Below, piece by piece: positions 18,531 through 26,191 of a stretch of DNA of 64,000 bases. The stretch spans positions 1-64,000 of the forward strand of contig NZ_JAOZEW010000027.1 in assembly GCF_025847235.1 (NCBI RefSeq). The letters are read 5' to 3'. The notes under the pieces were generated by a model, which had not been told where the DNA came from, ran no database searches, and saw only the letters and a list, made by a program, of their open reading frames with translations. Position 1 is the stretch's first letter; the number at the start of each line of letters is the position of its first letter. This DNA comes from Flavobacterium shii. GTDB taxonomy: Bacteria; Bacteroidota; Bacteroidia; Flavobacteriales; Flavobacteriaceae. The position numbers and the translations under genes are program-made.

Positions 18531-19403
18531 ATGTTATCCAGAAGAAATTTTATTGCCAATAGTAGTATGGCTACAGCTACAATTTTAATAATGCCATTAT
18601 TTGCTTTTACAGCCAATAAAAAGGCAATAGGCTTGCAGTTGTATACGCTTAGAGATGAGTTACCAAAAGATGTAAAAGGAATTCTAGAGAAAGTTGCGCT
18701 TGCGGGATATACAGAAGTAGAATTGTATGGATTTTCAATCAGAGATAAGTTCTGGGGATTTTCTCCTAAAGAATTGAAGCAAATATTAGATTCAAATGGA
18801 CTGAAAGCTATAAGTGGGCATTATGGATTAGGTACTTATTTATCTGACGGAAATACTACAGAACTTGAAGAGGCTATTAAAGCTGCAAAAATCATGGAAA
18901 GTGAGTATATAACAGTTCCTTGGATCGACGAGAGTTTAAGAAATAGCGCAGACGATTATAGAAAAATAGCTTCATTGCTAAACAAAGCAGGGAAGATGTG
19001 TAAAGAAGCCGGTTTAAAATTGGCGTATCACAATCATGATTTTGAGTTTAAGAAATATGCAGATATAACTGGTTATGAAATCCTGTTGAAGGAGACCGAT
19101 AAAGATTTAGTCTTTTTTGAATTGGATTTATATTGGGTTGCTTATTCTAAAAAAGATCCAATACAGTTGTTTGAAGAAAATCCAGGACGTTTCCATATGT
19201 GGCATGTAAAAGACATGGATAAAAAGAATACAGCTTTAAATACAGAAATAGGAAAGGGGAGTATTGACTTCGAACTTATTTTTGCAAAAGCAAAACTTTC
19301 GGGCATGAGACATTTTTTTGTAGAACAGGAAACAAACTATAAGCCAAATAGCACAGAGTCAATAAAAATTAGTTGCAGATACATTGAAAATGAACTGATT
19401 TAG
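18531..19403 (+). CDS. Tat-exported sugar phosphate isomerase/epimerase-like TIM barrel protein
   Basis: The 290-residue protein begins with a twin-arginine signal (SRRNF then a hydrophobic stretch to FAFTA, about residue 28) followed by a xylose-isomerase-like TIM barrel. Barrel motifs include KKAIGLQLYTLRDEL near 31, GYTEVELYG near 62, KLAYHNHDFEF near 163, ELDLYWVAYS near 195, MWHVKDMD near 223 and an FVEQE metal ligand near 270. Tat export means it is folded, probably with its metal, before it reaches the periplasm. It is the last gene of the four-gene cluster. Periplasmic relatives in Bacteroidota act on modified sugars, but its substrate is unknown. Confidence 0.88.
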   Translation: MLSRRNFIANSSMATATILIMPLFAFTANKKAIGLQLYTLRDELPKDVKGILEKVALAGYTEVELYGFSIRDKFWGFSPKELKQILDSNGLKAISGHYGLGTYLSDGNTTELEEAIKAAKIMESEYITVPWIDESLRNSADDYRKIASLLNKAGKMCKEAGLKLAYHNHDFEFKKYADITGYEILLKETDKDLVFFELDLYWVAYSKKDPIQLFEENPGRFHMWHVKDMDKKNTALNTEIGKGSIDFELIFAKAKLSGMRHFFVEQETNYKPNSTESIKISCRYIENELI

Positions 19404-19472
19404 TCTGTTTGATTTTTAGGTAATTACGTTGTGATGGAGCAGCGTTTGGGGAATTTTATGCTTTTTTTTAAG

Positions 19473-19501
19473 TTTTGTTAAAAATTAGAATAGTATTTTT
19501 G
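19473..19501 (+). promoter_or_regulatory. Promoter TTTTG-N16-TATTTTTG for the MFS transporter
   Basis: TTTTG at 19473-19477 and TATTTTTG at 19494-19501 fit the Bacteroidota -33/-7 pattern. Only four bases separate the box from the ATG at 19506, so the transcript should begin at or very near the start codon. Confidence 0.7.
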
Positions 19502-19505
19502 CAAA

Positions 19506-20666
19506 ATGAATTTATCCAAAACTAGTGTCCTATTTATGGCAGTTTGCACTGGACTTATAGTTGCAAACCTTTATTATTGTCAGCCCTTAATTGTTTTAAT
19601 TGCCAACGAATTTAAGATTCAAGAAGCCGATGCAGGAACAATAACGTATCTTACACAAGCTGGCTATGCTATTGGGCTTTTTTTTATGGTGCCACTTGGC
19701 GACAAAATTGAACGCAAGAAACAAATTTTAATTACTACTCTTGCAACTGTAATTGCCTTGGTTATTGCAGCAACTGCTCAAAGTTTTTTAGTCTTAGAAA
19801 TTGCATCACTTCTTATCGGAATCACCTCCATTGTTCCTCAACTAATTTTGCCTTTGGCAGCTTCGTTGAGTGAGCCTAGCCAGCGTGGTAAAGTCGTAGG
19901 AACGATTATGAGCGGTTTGCTTATCGGGATTTTACTATCAAGAACTTTAAGCGGAATAATAGGTGACCTTTGGGGTTGGCGGTCTATGTTCTGGATTGCT
20001 GCTGGTATATGTTTACTTATGTTTTTTGTTATGCAAAAACAGTTCCCATACAATAAACCAGTATTTCATGGTTCATATGGGCAATTATTACAATCGCTTT
20101 TTACACTTATAAAAACACAACCTTTATTAAGAGAAGCAACATTAATCAACGCATTTTGTTTTGCACAATTTGGCGCTTTCTGGACTACAATGGTATTATT
20201 ACTATCAGATACTCCATTCCATTTTAGTAGTTCTACAATAGGACTCTTTGGTATCGTAGGAGCTTCGGGTGCTTTGGCAGCTCCATTGGTAGGGAAGTTG
20301 GGAGATAAAGGGAATTCGAGAATCGCTGTAGGTTACGGTTGTTTATTGATGTTGATTAGTTTCATTATTTTTTATTTTTCAGGAAGTAGTATTATCGGTA
20401 TCATAATCGGAATCGTATGTATTGATGTCGGAATTCAGGGGGTACACATCTCGAACCAAACAAGAGTATATTCGTTATTGCCGGAAGCACGAAATAGATT
20501 AAACACCGTATTTATGTCATTTAGCTTCTTAGGAACTGCAGCTGGTTCGGCTTACGGCTTATTTTTGTGGAAAATAGGAGGATGGCACGCTGTAGCTATC
20601 GGATGTGCTGTTTTGGCATTATTAGCATTAACAGTTTATGGATTAACATATAAATCAAAAAAATAG
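19506..20666 (+). CDS. MFS transporter, 12-helix efflux type
   Basis: Proton-driven membrane transporter of 386 residues with about 12 helices. The N-terminal VANLYYCQPLIV and the loop-2/3 motif GDKIERKKQILI (near 67) place it among MFS families usually called AraJ-like or drug/sugar efflux permeases. The second-half equivalent is GKLGDKGNSRIAVG near 265. The substrate cannot be told. It is transcribed alone from a promoter that almost touches the start codon, so the message is probably leaderless. The next candidate start (Met11) would cut into helix 1. Confidence 0.9.
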   Translation: MNLSKTSVLFMAVCTGLIVANLYYCQPLIVLIANEFKIQEADAGTITYLTQAGYAIGLFFMVPLGDKIERKKQILITTLATVIALVIAATAQSFLVLEIASLLIGITSIVPQLILPLAASLSEPSQRGKVVGTIMSGLLIGILLSRTLSGIIGDLWGWRSMFWIAAGICLLMFFVMQKQFPYNKPVFHGSYGQLLQSLFTLIKTQPLLREATLINAFCFAQFGAFWTTMVLLLSDTPFHFSSSTIGLFGIVGASGALAAPLVGKLGDKGNSRIAVGYGCLLMLISFIIFYFSGSSIIGIIIGIVCIDVGIQGVHISNQTRVYSLLPEARNRLNTVFMSFSFLGTAAGSAYGLFLWKIGGWHAVAIGCAVLALLALTVYGLTYKSKK

Positions 20667-20694
20667 AAAGGCAAACGAATATCAAATTAATTCG

Positions 20695-20702
20695 TAAATT
20701 TG
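20695..20702 (+). promoter_or_regulatory. -7 promoter box TAAATTTG for the peptidylprolyl isomerase
   Basis: Perfect TAnnTTTG match 24 bases before the start codon. No -33 TTG at the expected distance. Confidence 0.6.
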
Positions 20703-20725
20703 CACTTCAATAAAAAACAAATACA

Positions 20726-21658
20726 ATGGAAAACGGAATATACGCTAAATTCAATACTAGTAAAGGTTCGATTTTAGTAAAGCTAGCACATGATTTAACA
20801 CCAGGAACCGTAGGGAATTTTGTAGCTCTTGCAGAAGGAAATATGGAGAATAAAGTAAAACCTCAAGGGAATAAATTTTATGATGGATTAACATTCCATA
20901 GAGTTATTCCAGATTTTATGATTCAGGGTGGTTGTCCTAAAGGAACTGGTACTGGAGATCCGGGATATAAATTTGATGATGAATTTCACCCAAGTTTAAA
21001 ACACGATCGTCCGGGAGTTTTGGCAATGGCAAATTCTGGACCTGGAACTAATGGTTCTCAATTTTATATCACACACGTTCCTACTTCTTGGTTAGATGGA
21101 AAACATACAGTTTTTGGTCACGTAATCGAAGGTCAGGATATTGTTGATGCTGTAGCTCAAGGAGATACTCTTGAAACTTTAGAGATTATTAGAGTTGGAG
21201 AAGAAGCTGAGAAATGGAATGCTATTGAAGCTTTTATTGGTTTAAAAGGGGCTCGTTTAAAACGTGATGCTGCTTTAAAAGCTGAAACTGAAGCAAAAAT
21301 GGAGCAATTAGCTGCAGGTTTTGATAAAACTGATAGCGGTTTGCGTTATAAAATGATTCAAAAAGGAGATGGTAAAAAAGCTGAATCTGGTAAAACAGTT
21401 GCTGTACATTACGAAGGTTCTTTGGAAAACGGAAAAGTTTTTGATTCTTCTTACCCACGTAAAAAACCAATCGAATTTAGATTAGGTCAAGGTCAGGTTA
21501 TCGAAGGTTGGGATGAAGGTATTGCATTATTACAAGTGGGCGACAAAGCTCGTTTTGTAATTCCATCTGATTTAGCTTATGGATCTGCAGGTGCAGGAGG
21601 AGTTATTCCACCAAACGCAACTTTGATTTTTGACGTTGAATTAATGGACGTTAAATAA
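20726..21658 (+). CDS. Dual peptidylprolyl isomerase: cyclophilin-FKBP fusion
   Basis: Folding catalyst of 310 residues joining two unrelated prolyl isomerase families. Residues 1-155 are a cyclophilin: FHRVIPDFMIQGG, GPGTNGSQFYIT with the active-site Gln, and WLDGKHTVFGHV. A helical linker (about 165-200) leads to an FKBP domain (about 212-310: VAVHYEGSLENGKVFDSS, GQVIEGWDEGIALL, IPSDLAYG, IPPNATLIFDVELM). There is no signal peptide, so it is cytoplasmic. Dual-family immunophilins of this order have been described from Flavobacterium. It has its own promoter box and is followed by a terminator. Confidence 0.95.
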   Translation: MENGIYAKFNTSKGSILVKLAHDLTPGTVGNFVALAEGNMENKVKPQGNKFYDGLTFHRVIPDFMIQGGCPKGTGTGDPGYKFDDEFHPSLKHDRPGVLAMANSGPGTNGSQFYITHVPTSWLDGKHTVFGHVIEGQDIVDAVAQGDTLETLEIIRVGEEAEKWNAIEAFIGLKGARLKRDAALKAETEAKMEQLAAGFDKTDSGLRYKMIQKGDGKKAESGKTVAVHYEGSLENGKVFDSSYPRKKPIEFRLGQGQVIEGWDEGIALLQVGDKARFVIPSDLAYGSAGAGGVIPPNATLIFDVELMDVK

Positions 21659-21693
21659 TAAAAAATACACGAAATTATATTTCGGAATGTTTG

Positions 21694-21726
21694 AATCCCA
21701 AAGCGAGAGTTTTGGGATTTTTTTTA
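21694..21726 (+). terminator. Rho-independent terminator after the cyclophilin-FKBP gene
   Basis: The arms AATCCCAAA/TTTGGGATT (21694-21702 and 21711-21719) are followed by an uninterrupted T run. Confidence 0.9.
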
Positions 21727-21750
21727 TATTTACTCAAAAAATAACTAAAG

Positions 21751-22050
21751 ATGAAATCAAGAATTTTAACTATAGCGGCTTTGGCTGTAATAGTATTTTC
21801 GTGTGCTACCAAAAAAGAAGCTCCTAAAGTTGTAGTTGCCGAGCCAGTAAAAGTTGTAGAGCTTACTCCGGCATTAGCAGCAGGGCAGAACTTGTATGAT
21901 AATAATTGTGCTAAGTGTCATAAATTATTTAAGGCAACTGATTTTACAAAAGAAGATTGGAAACCTATTTTAGTACGTATGCAAAAGAAAGCACATCTTG
22001 ATGATACGCAAATGGCTTCGATTTCAGATTATATTTCTTCTCAATTGTAA
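21751..22050 (+). CDS. Small c-type cytochrome lipoprotein
   Basis: The 99-residue protein has a lipoprotein signal (VIVFSC, Cys18), a Lys/Val/Pro-rich spacer and one heme c site, CAKCH (53-57). A Met-containing helix near the C-terminus (RMQKKAH or DTQMASI) could give the second heme ligand. It is predicted to be attached to the membrane facing the periplasm and to carry electrons. It lies just past a terminator, with no clear TAnnTTTG box, so its promoter is unclear. The neighbouring genes do not show its partner. Confidence 0.88.
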   Translation: MKSRILTIAALAVIVFSCATKKEAPKVVVAEPVKVVELTPALAAGQNLYDNNCAKCHKLFKATDFTKEDWKPILVRMQKKAHLDDTQMASISDYISSQL

Positions 22051-22123
22051 AAAGCATTTGTATAATCAGTATTATGAAACTATTCGGTGAGATATCTGGA
22101 TAGTTTTTTGTTTTAAATAAGAC

Positions 22124-22160
22124 ATAAAAAAACACCTTCACAGATGAGGTGTTTAAAAAA
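22124..22160 (-). terminator. Bidirectional terminator between the cytochrome and Gre-like genes
   Basis: The arms AAACACCT/AGGTGTTT (22130-22137 and 22147-22154) have A/T runs on both sides. It lies 7 bases beyond the minus-strand Gre-like stop codon. Confidence 0.85.
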
Positions 22161-22559
22161 TTATTGATTGCTTACAGGTAGTACATTAGATACAGCAATT
22201 ATTTTTAAAGTTTTTATTCCAGCAGGCAATTCCCAATCAACTTCGTCATTTTCTTTAAAGCCGATTATAGCAACACTTAAAGGTGCTAGGATAGAAATTC
22301 TTCCTTCTTTTACGTCTGCGTGTGATGGTAGAACAATTTGAATTTTCATTTGTTTATTAGCCTTTACATCTTCAATTGTTACATGAGAATTGATTCGGAT
22401 AATGGAACTATCAAGGATGTCTCCTTTGCTTACAACAGCTCGGTCTAATTCTTGAGCAAGTTGCCCTACTTCTTTAGAGTTTGTAGCATTTTTACTTTTT
22501 AGTATCAATTCTCTCAAGAGTTGATAATCTGTTGTACAGAAAGTGGGTGTTGGTTTCAT
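22161..22559 (-). CDS. GreA/GreB C-terminal domain protein, Rnk-like
   Basis: The ATG at 22559 gives 132 residues: a short helical N-terminus and a GreA/GreB-type FKBP-like C-terminal domain (SIIRINSHVTIEDVKANKQMKIQIVLP, then ISILAPLSVAIIGFKENDEVDWELP). It lacks the long coiled coil of true Gre factors, as in Rnk, so it probably binds RNA polymerase without cleaving transcripts. An in-frame TTG 18 codons upstream is a less likely start. It is monocistronic with a terminator directly after it. Confidence 0.85.
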   Translation of the reverse strand: MKPTPTFCTTDYQLLRELILKSKNATNSKEVGQLAQELDRAVVSKGDILDSSIIRINSHVTIEDVKANKQMKIQIVLPSHADVKEGRISILAPLSVAIIGFKENDEVDWELPAGIKTLKIIAVSNVLPVSNQ

Positions 22560-22962
22560 AACTATTATATTATTTTTTATTTGAATAAGATTTTCATTTA
22601 TAGGCAATCTCAAAAGCCTTGTATTTGTTTTAAACTAAAATACAGAATACTGTTTATTGTAAATATAAAATTTGTAAAATTGTAAGAGGCGTAGAAATTT
22701 TGAATTTTAGTGCTTAGAGAAAATTCTCTGTGAATAAAATAAATAACTAAATTTTAAAATGTAATCCTCCGCCTGAAAGAAGAAATTGAAAATAGACGGA
22801 GGCCTAATTAACGAAGGCCTTGGTGTGCGAATTTAATACAACGACACGTGGTTTTCTTGTGAAAGAAAACAACAACGTAATAATCGTCAATTGTATAATG
22901 CTCAACATGAGGGTAATTTATTGTGATTTGCAAAGTTAATCAAAGTTTTCTAATGATTAATC
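22560..22962. other. 403-base region without a confident gene
   Basis: AT-rich. Contains a CCTCCG/CGGAGG inverted repeat (arms 22767-22772 and 22797-22802) next to AGGCCT-AATTAACGA-AGGCCT, and one possible minus-strand reading frame of 34 residues (22804-22908) listed separately. No promoter box of the usual type was recognised. Confidence 0.5.
22804..22908 (-). CDS. Possible small membrane protein (34 residues)
   Basis: ATG-initiated frame with a hydrophobic first half (MLSIIQLTIITLLFSF) and a basic second half, followed on the minus strand by the GGCCTCCGTC...GGCGGAGG inverted repeat, which could act as a terminator. No family was recognised. In a region this AT-rich such a frame can easily arise by chance, so it is listed only as a candidate. 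Confidence 0.2.
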   Translation of the reverse strand: MLSIIQLTIITLLFSFTRKPRVVVLNSHTKAFVN

Positions 22963-23517
22963 TTATTTCCACTTAATGTTACAACCGATACTTGGCTTTT
23001 GTGGGTTTTTAATATTTCGGTTGTAAATTAGAGAATCAATAGCGTTACGTAAATCACTTCCGCTAAGCGTAATTCCATTTCCAGGTCTGGAGTCATCCAG
23101 CTGTCCATGATAAAATAATCTATCCTGATTGTCGAATAAATAAAAGTCGGGTGTGCATGCTGCGTCAAAAGCTTTGGCTACTTCTTGATTCTCATCATAC
23201 AAATAAGGGAAATTTATTTTATGTGTAAATGCAAACTCTGTCATTAATTCAGGGCTATCTTGAGGAAACTTTGTCACATCATTACTCGATATGGCAATAA
23301 CTCCGATGCCTTGTACGCGATAATCATTGGCAATCATAACAACTTCCTCAATTACGTGGAGTACAAATGGGCAATGATTACAGATGAACATTACCAGAGT
23401 TCCCTTTGTGCCTTTTAAGTCAGTAAAAGAATATTCAAAACTAGAATTAGTATCTTTTAGTTTGAAGTCTGGAGCCAAAGTACCAAGAAGAATATTATTT
23501 GAAGGAGTTTGTGCCAT
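22963..23517 (-). CDS. Thioredoxin-fold peroxiredoxin-like protein
   Basis: Redox protein of 184 residues (AhpC/TSA-like thioredoxin fold) without a signal peptide. The core reads GTLAPDFKLKDTN, then a CxxC site in MFICNHCPFVLHV (near 48), then IGVIAISSNDV and a cis-proline-containing CTPDFYLFD segment. C-terminal DDSRPGNG is typical of the subgroup. The ATG at 23517 is preferred over an in-frame TTG three codons upstream because a TAATTTTG promoter box (23524-23531) overlaps that TTG. The message would then begin at or within a base or two of the ATG. Confidence 0.9.
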   Translation of the reverse strand: MAQTPSNNILLGTLAPDFKLKDTNSSFEYSFTDLKGTKGTLVMFICNHCPFVLHVIEEVVMIANDYRVQGIGVIAISSNDVTKFPQDSPELMTEFAFTHKINFPYLYDENQEVAKAFDAACTPDFYLFDNQDRLFYHGQLDDSRPGNGITLSGSDLRNAIDSLIYNRNIKNPQKPSIGCNIKWK

Positions 23518-23523
23518 TTTGTA

Positions 23524-23531
23524 CAAAATTA
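23524..23531 (-). promoter_or_regulatory. -7 promoter box TAATTTTG for the thioredoxin-fold gene
   Basis: TAnnTTTG on the minus strand with six bases between it and the ATG at 23517, implying a leaderless or nearly leaderless message. Confidence 0.55.
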
Positions 23532-23583
23532 ATTATTCAAATTTAACTTTAAAATTCTGCATAAGAGGGCATAAGTATTAAAA

Positions 23584-23633
23584 AAAATATCCAAAGAAGC
23601 ATTTTATTTAGAAACATTAGCCCTTTGGATATT
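23584..23633 (-). terminator. Inverted repeat, probable terminator after the alpha/beta hydrolase
   Basis: The arms AAATATCCAAAG/CTTTGGATATTT (23584-23595 and 23622-23633) are perfect over 12 bases with a 26-base loop, 10 bases past the hydrolase stop codon on the minus strand. Confidence 0.7.
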
Positions 23634-23643
23634 TATACATAAT

Positions 23644-24537
23644 TTATGAATTCAAAAAATTTAGTAAATCGGTATTTAGTTTGTTTCTTTCAGTGTAAAA
23701 TAATCCATGTGGTGCACCTTCGTAAATTATATAAGTATTATCACGAATAGATTCTGCTGCTTTTTTTGATGTAAGGTCGATGGGGACTATTTTATCATCA
23801 TCACCATGAATAATTAAAGTAGGAACATTTATAGAGCTAAGTTCATCTCTGAAATCTGTAGTCGAAAAAGATTCTGCACATTTTAATGTAGCCCGAGGAG
23901 AAGCAAATGAGCATAACATTCTATAATATTCCAATAACGGAGTGCTTAGTGGTTTGTTAATGATGGTTATTCCGAAAAATATCTTTCCAAAATTATCCAT
24001 AAAACCTATTCTGTCTTCTTTGATTGCATTAGCGGTTGCTTCAGTTTTTTCTTTCGGGCGACCTTCAGGATTATCATCGGTTTTTGGTAAGAAGGGTATA
24101 ACCGAAGAAATCAAAGCTGCTTTTGTAACTCCTTTTCCGCCATGACGGCTAAAATAACGGACCACTTCGCCACCACCCATAGAGAAACCTATAAGAGTTG
24201 CGTCTTCTAGTTCCAGTTGATCGATAATTTCTTTTAAATCATCGGTTAGAGTATCATAGTCATATCCATCCCAGGGTTGCGAAGATTTACCAAATCCACG
24301 ACGGTCATAAGCAATTACTCTATAGTTATTTTGAACTAGAAAGTCTATTTGGTATTCCCACATTTCATTAGAAAGTGGCCAACCATGAATAAGAATAACA
24401 GGCTTTCCCTGACCATAATCTTTTACATATAGTTTTACATTCGATGCTGTTTCTATATATTTGTCTGTAGAGGATTGTGTTGTATTGAACTTTGAATCTC
24501 TAAGAGATTGGGTGTTATTAATTAGAATGTTTTCCAT
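23644..24537 (-). CDS. Alpha/beta hydrolase of the haloperoxidase/esterase group
   Basis: The 297 residues follow the cofactor-free haloperoxidase/perhydrolase pattern: the oxyanion segment HGWPLSNEMWE near 52, the nucleophile elbow GFSMGGG with Ser near 118, the acid in IHGDDDKIVP near 247 and the catalytic His in GAPHGLFYTE near 275. The LxxDLxxxxDQL segment before the elbow is also typical. A polar N-terminal extension of about 27 residues precedes the catalytic domain, without an obvious signal peptide. Such enzymes work as esterases, and the natural substrate is not evident. Confidence 0.88.
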   Translation of the reverse strand: MENILINNTQSLRDSKFNTTQSSTDKYIETASNVKLYVKDYGQGKPVILIHGWPLSNEMWEYQIDFLVQNNYRVIAYDRRGFGKSSQPWDGYDYDTLTDDLKEIIDQLELEDATLIGFSMGGGEVVRYFSRHGGKGVTKAALISSVIPFLPKTDDNPEGRPKEKTEATANAIKEDRIGFMDNFGKIFFGITIINKPLSTPLLEYYRMLCSFASPRATLKCAESFSTTDFRDELSSINVPTLIIHGDDDKIVPIDLTSKKAAESIRDNTYIIYEGAPHGLFYTERNKLNTDLLNFLNS

Positions 24538-24673
24538 TTTTATATCTTTAAGATTAAAGTTTATTAAGCTATTGATGTAAAAGTAGAATTTATAAAAATA
24601 TATACGTTATAGAATTAATTGTAATGCTTACAATATTAATAGGTTATAGGAAAAAAAATAGTAAAACAAACAT

Positions 24674-25009
24674 ATGGATTTAACTTGGTCGGAATTTGAA
24701 AGAGTAGAAATGAGAGTAGGAACAATTATACAAGTAGATGATTTTCCTGAGGCTCGTAAACCAACATATCAGCTTACAATAGATTTTGGAACAGAAATCG
24801 GAATCCGAAAATCTTCGGCGCAAATCACCAAACGATACTCCAAAGAAGATTTAGCAAATAGACAAATCGTAGGTGTAGTTAATTTTCCTAGAAAACAAAT
24901 AGGGAAATTTATGAGTGAATGTTTAGTAATTGGTGCAGTAGGAGAGAATGGCGATGTTATTTTGTTAGCGCCTGATTTTAAAATCGAAAACGGATTGCGT
25001 ATTGGGTAG
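24674..25009 (+). CDS. csaA: tRNA-binding domain protein CsaA
   Basis: Free-standing tRNA-binding OB-fold domain of 111 residues, the full usual length of CsaA. Visible blocks are FERVEMRVGTIIQVDDFPEARKPTYQL, IGIRKSSAQITKRYS, VVNFPRKQIGKFMSECLVIGA and LLAPD near the end. CsaA was described as a secretion-associated chaperone and also binds tRNA-like molecules. It is cytoplasmic, with no operon partner on the same strand. A repeat-rich element follows. Confidence 0.93.
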   Translation: MDLTWSEFERVEMRVGTIIQVDDFPEARKPTYQLTIDFGTEIGIRKSSAQITKRYSKEDLANRQIVGVVNFPRKQIGKFMSECLVIGAVGENGDVILLAPDFKIENGLRIG

Positions 25010-25018
25010 CTTGTTTTT

Positions 25019-25110
25019 AGTCTCGGTTTACAACTTACGGTATCTCAAGCTGAGATTGTAGACCTAGAATGTAAACTGAGACTGAGAACTGAGACTGAGA
25101 ACTGAGACTA
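25019..25110. repeat. Palindromic and tandem ACTGAG-word intergenic element
   Basis: Outer arms AGTCTCGGTTTACA (25019-25032) and TGTAAACTGAGACT (25070-25083), inner palindrome ATCTCAAGCTGAGAT (25042-25056), then a 13-base tandem unit CTGAGACTGAGAA (25076-25088, 25089-25101 and a partial third). The last copy runs into the stop codon of the minus-strand hydrolase. It lies between convergent genes and may terminate transcription. Confidence 0.75.
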
Positions 25111-25662
25111 AATATACAAATTAATCTTCGCTATCAATTGCTCTAATATTTCTTGTCCTTCTTCCCAGTATTCCAAATCTGAAGCAGAATTGATATGTCC
25201 TTTTAGACCGATATCTATAAAATCGCTTCCCCACATTTCGGCAAGATAAGCAGTTCTTTCTATAGTTGCATATTCATCATTTTGACTTCCTACTACAATA
25301 GATGGGAATTGTAATTTTGTTGTTGGTATTGGAGAAAAATTACGGGTACATTCTGGTGTATGAATAGGGGAGTCCACATCGGCAGGAGCAACCAGTAATG
25401 CGCCTATGATATATGGATTGTTATTTGTTTTTGCCCAATGCATAACAAGAGAAACAGCAAGACTATGTGCAACGAGAATCGTTGGGGTATTGATTTTGGC
25501 TATAGATTCGTTTAATCTGTTTAGCCAATCATTCAGTATTGGTTCATCCCAATTATCCTGAACAAGTTTTGTAGTGTTTTTAAATTTTCTAAGCCAATAA
25601 ATTTGCCAATGTTTTTCGCCAGAATCTCCAAGGCCAGGTAATATTAGTAGATTTGTATTCAT
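25108..25662 (-). CDS. RBBP9/YdeN family serine hydrolase
   Basis: Small alpha/beta hydrolase of 184 residues. Family features in order are NLLILPGLGDSGEKHWQIYW at the N-terminus, the nucleophile elbow VAHSLAVSL with Ser near 67, VVGSQNDEYA with the acid Asp near 126, and KGHINSAS with the catalytic His near 157. It is cytoplasmic, and its natural substrate is unknown. Its stop codon lies within a tandem repeat element. The gene appears to be transcribed alone. Confidence 0.9.
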   Translation of the reverse strand: MNTNLLILPGLGDSGEKHWQIYWLRKFKNTTKLVQDNWDEPILNDWLNRLNESIAKINTPTILVAHSLAVSLVMHWAKTNNNPYIIGALLVAPADVDSPIHTPECTRNFSPIPTTKLQFPSIVVGSQNDEYATIERTAYLAEMWGSDFIDIGLKGHINSASDLEYWEEGQEILEQLIAKINLYI

Positions 25663-25689
25663 TGCTGGGGTTTTGAATTTAAAGCTATA

Positions 25690-25726
25690 AAAAAAGTCCG
25701 AAAATGGGCTAGATTTTGGACTTTCT
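25690..25726 (-). terminator. Terminator after the PUR-family gene
   Basis: The arms AAAGTCCGAAAAT/ATTTTGGACTTT (25693-25705 and 25713-25724, one bulged G) with A/T runs, 20 bases past the PUR gene stop on the minus strand. Confidence 0.8.
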
Positions 25727-25746
25727 ACTTTTTAACAGTCATTTGA

Positions 25747-26121
25747 TTAAATATCATCAAAATCAATGTCTGTAAAACTCGACCTGTGTGATACTTGCTC
25801 TTCTTTATCAGAACCGTATTCTTTTTTGAAATCTTTCTGATGTCTTTCTGAAATTACTTCTTCTCCTTTGTGGTTTAAAACGTAAGAAGTCATTTCTCCT
25901 AAAATTTCAGCAAAAGCATTAAAATCTTCTTTGTACAAGTAAATTTTATGTTTCTTAAAATGGAAAGAACCATCTTCTTCTGTAAATTTTTTACTTTCGG
26001 TAATCGTGATATAATAATCGTCTGCTTTCGTAGCTCTTACATCAAAGAAATAGGTCCTTCTTCCTGCTCGTAGTACTTTAGAAAAAATCTCTTCTTTTTC
26101 TAACATGTCATTTTCTCTCAT
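25747..26121 (-). CDS. PUR-family DNA/RNA-binding protein (DUF3276)
   Basis: Single-stranded nucleic-acid-binding protein related to eukaryotic Pur-alpha and common in Bacteroidota and spirochaetes. The PUR repeat reads EEIFSKVLRAGRRTYFFDVR, DDYYITITESKKF, FHFKKHKIYLYKEDF, followed by an acidic C-terminal tail. The ATG at 26121 gives 124 residues starting MRENDMLEKEEIF. The longer alternative would start at a TTG. It starts about 70 bases downstream of the ABC exporter stop, on the same strand, and may be co-transcribed with it. Confidence 0.9.
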   Translation of the reverse strand: MRENDMLEKEEIFSKVLRAGRRTYFFDVRATKADDYYITITESKKFTEEDGSFHFKKHKIYLYKEDFNAFAEILGEMTSYVLNHKGEEVISERHQKDFKKEYGSDKEEQVSHRSSFTDIDFDDI

Positions 26122-26191
26122 AATCCGTTCTATCAATTTTTTTTATTTAATAGCAATCAAAAATCTTAAAAATTTATTTATTATACAACAA

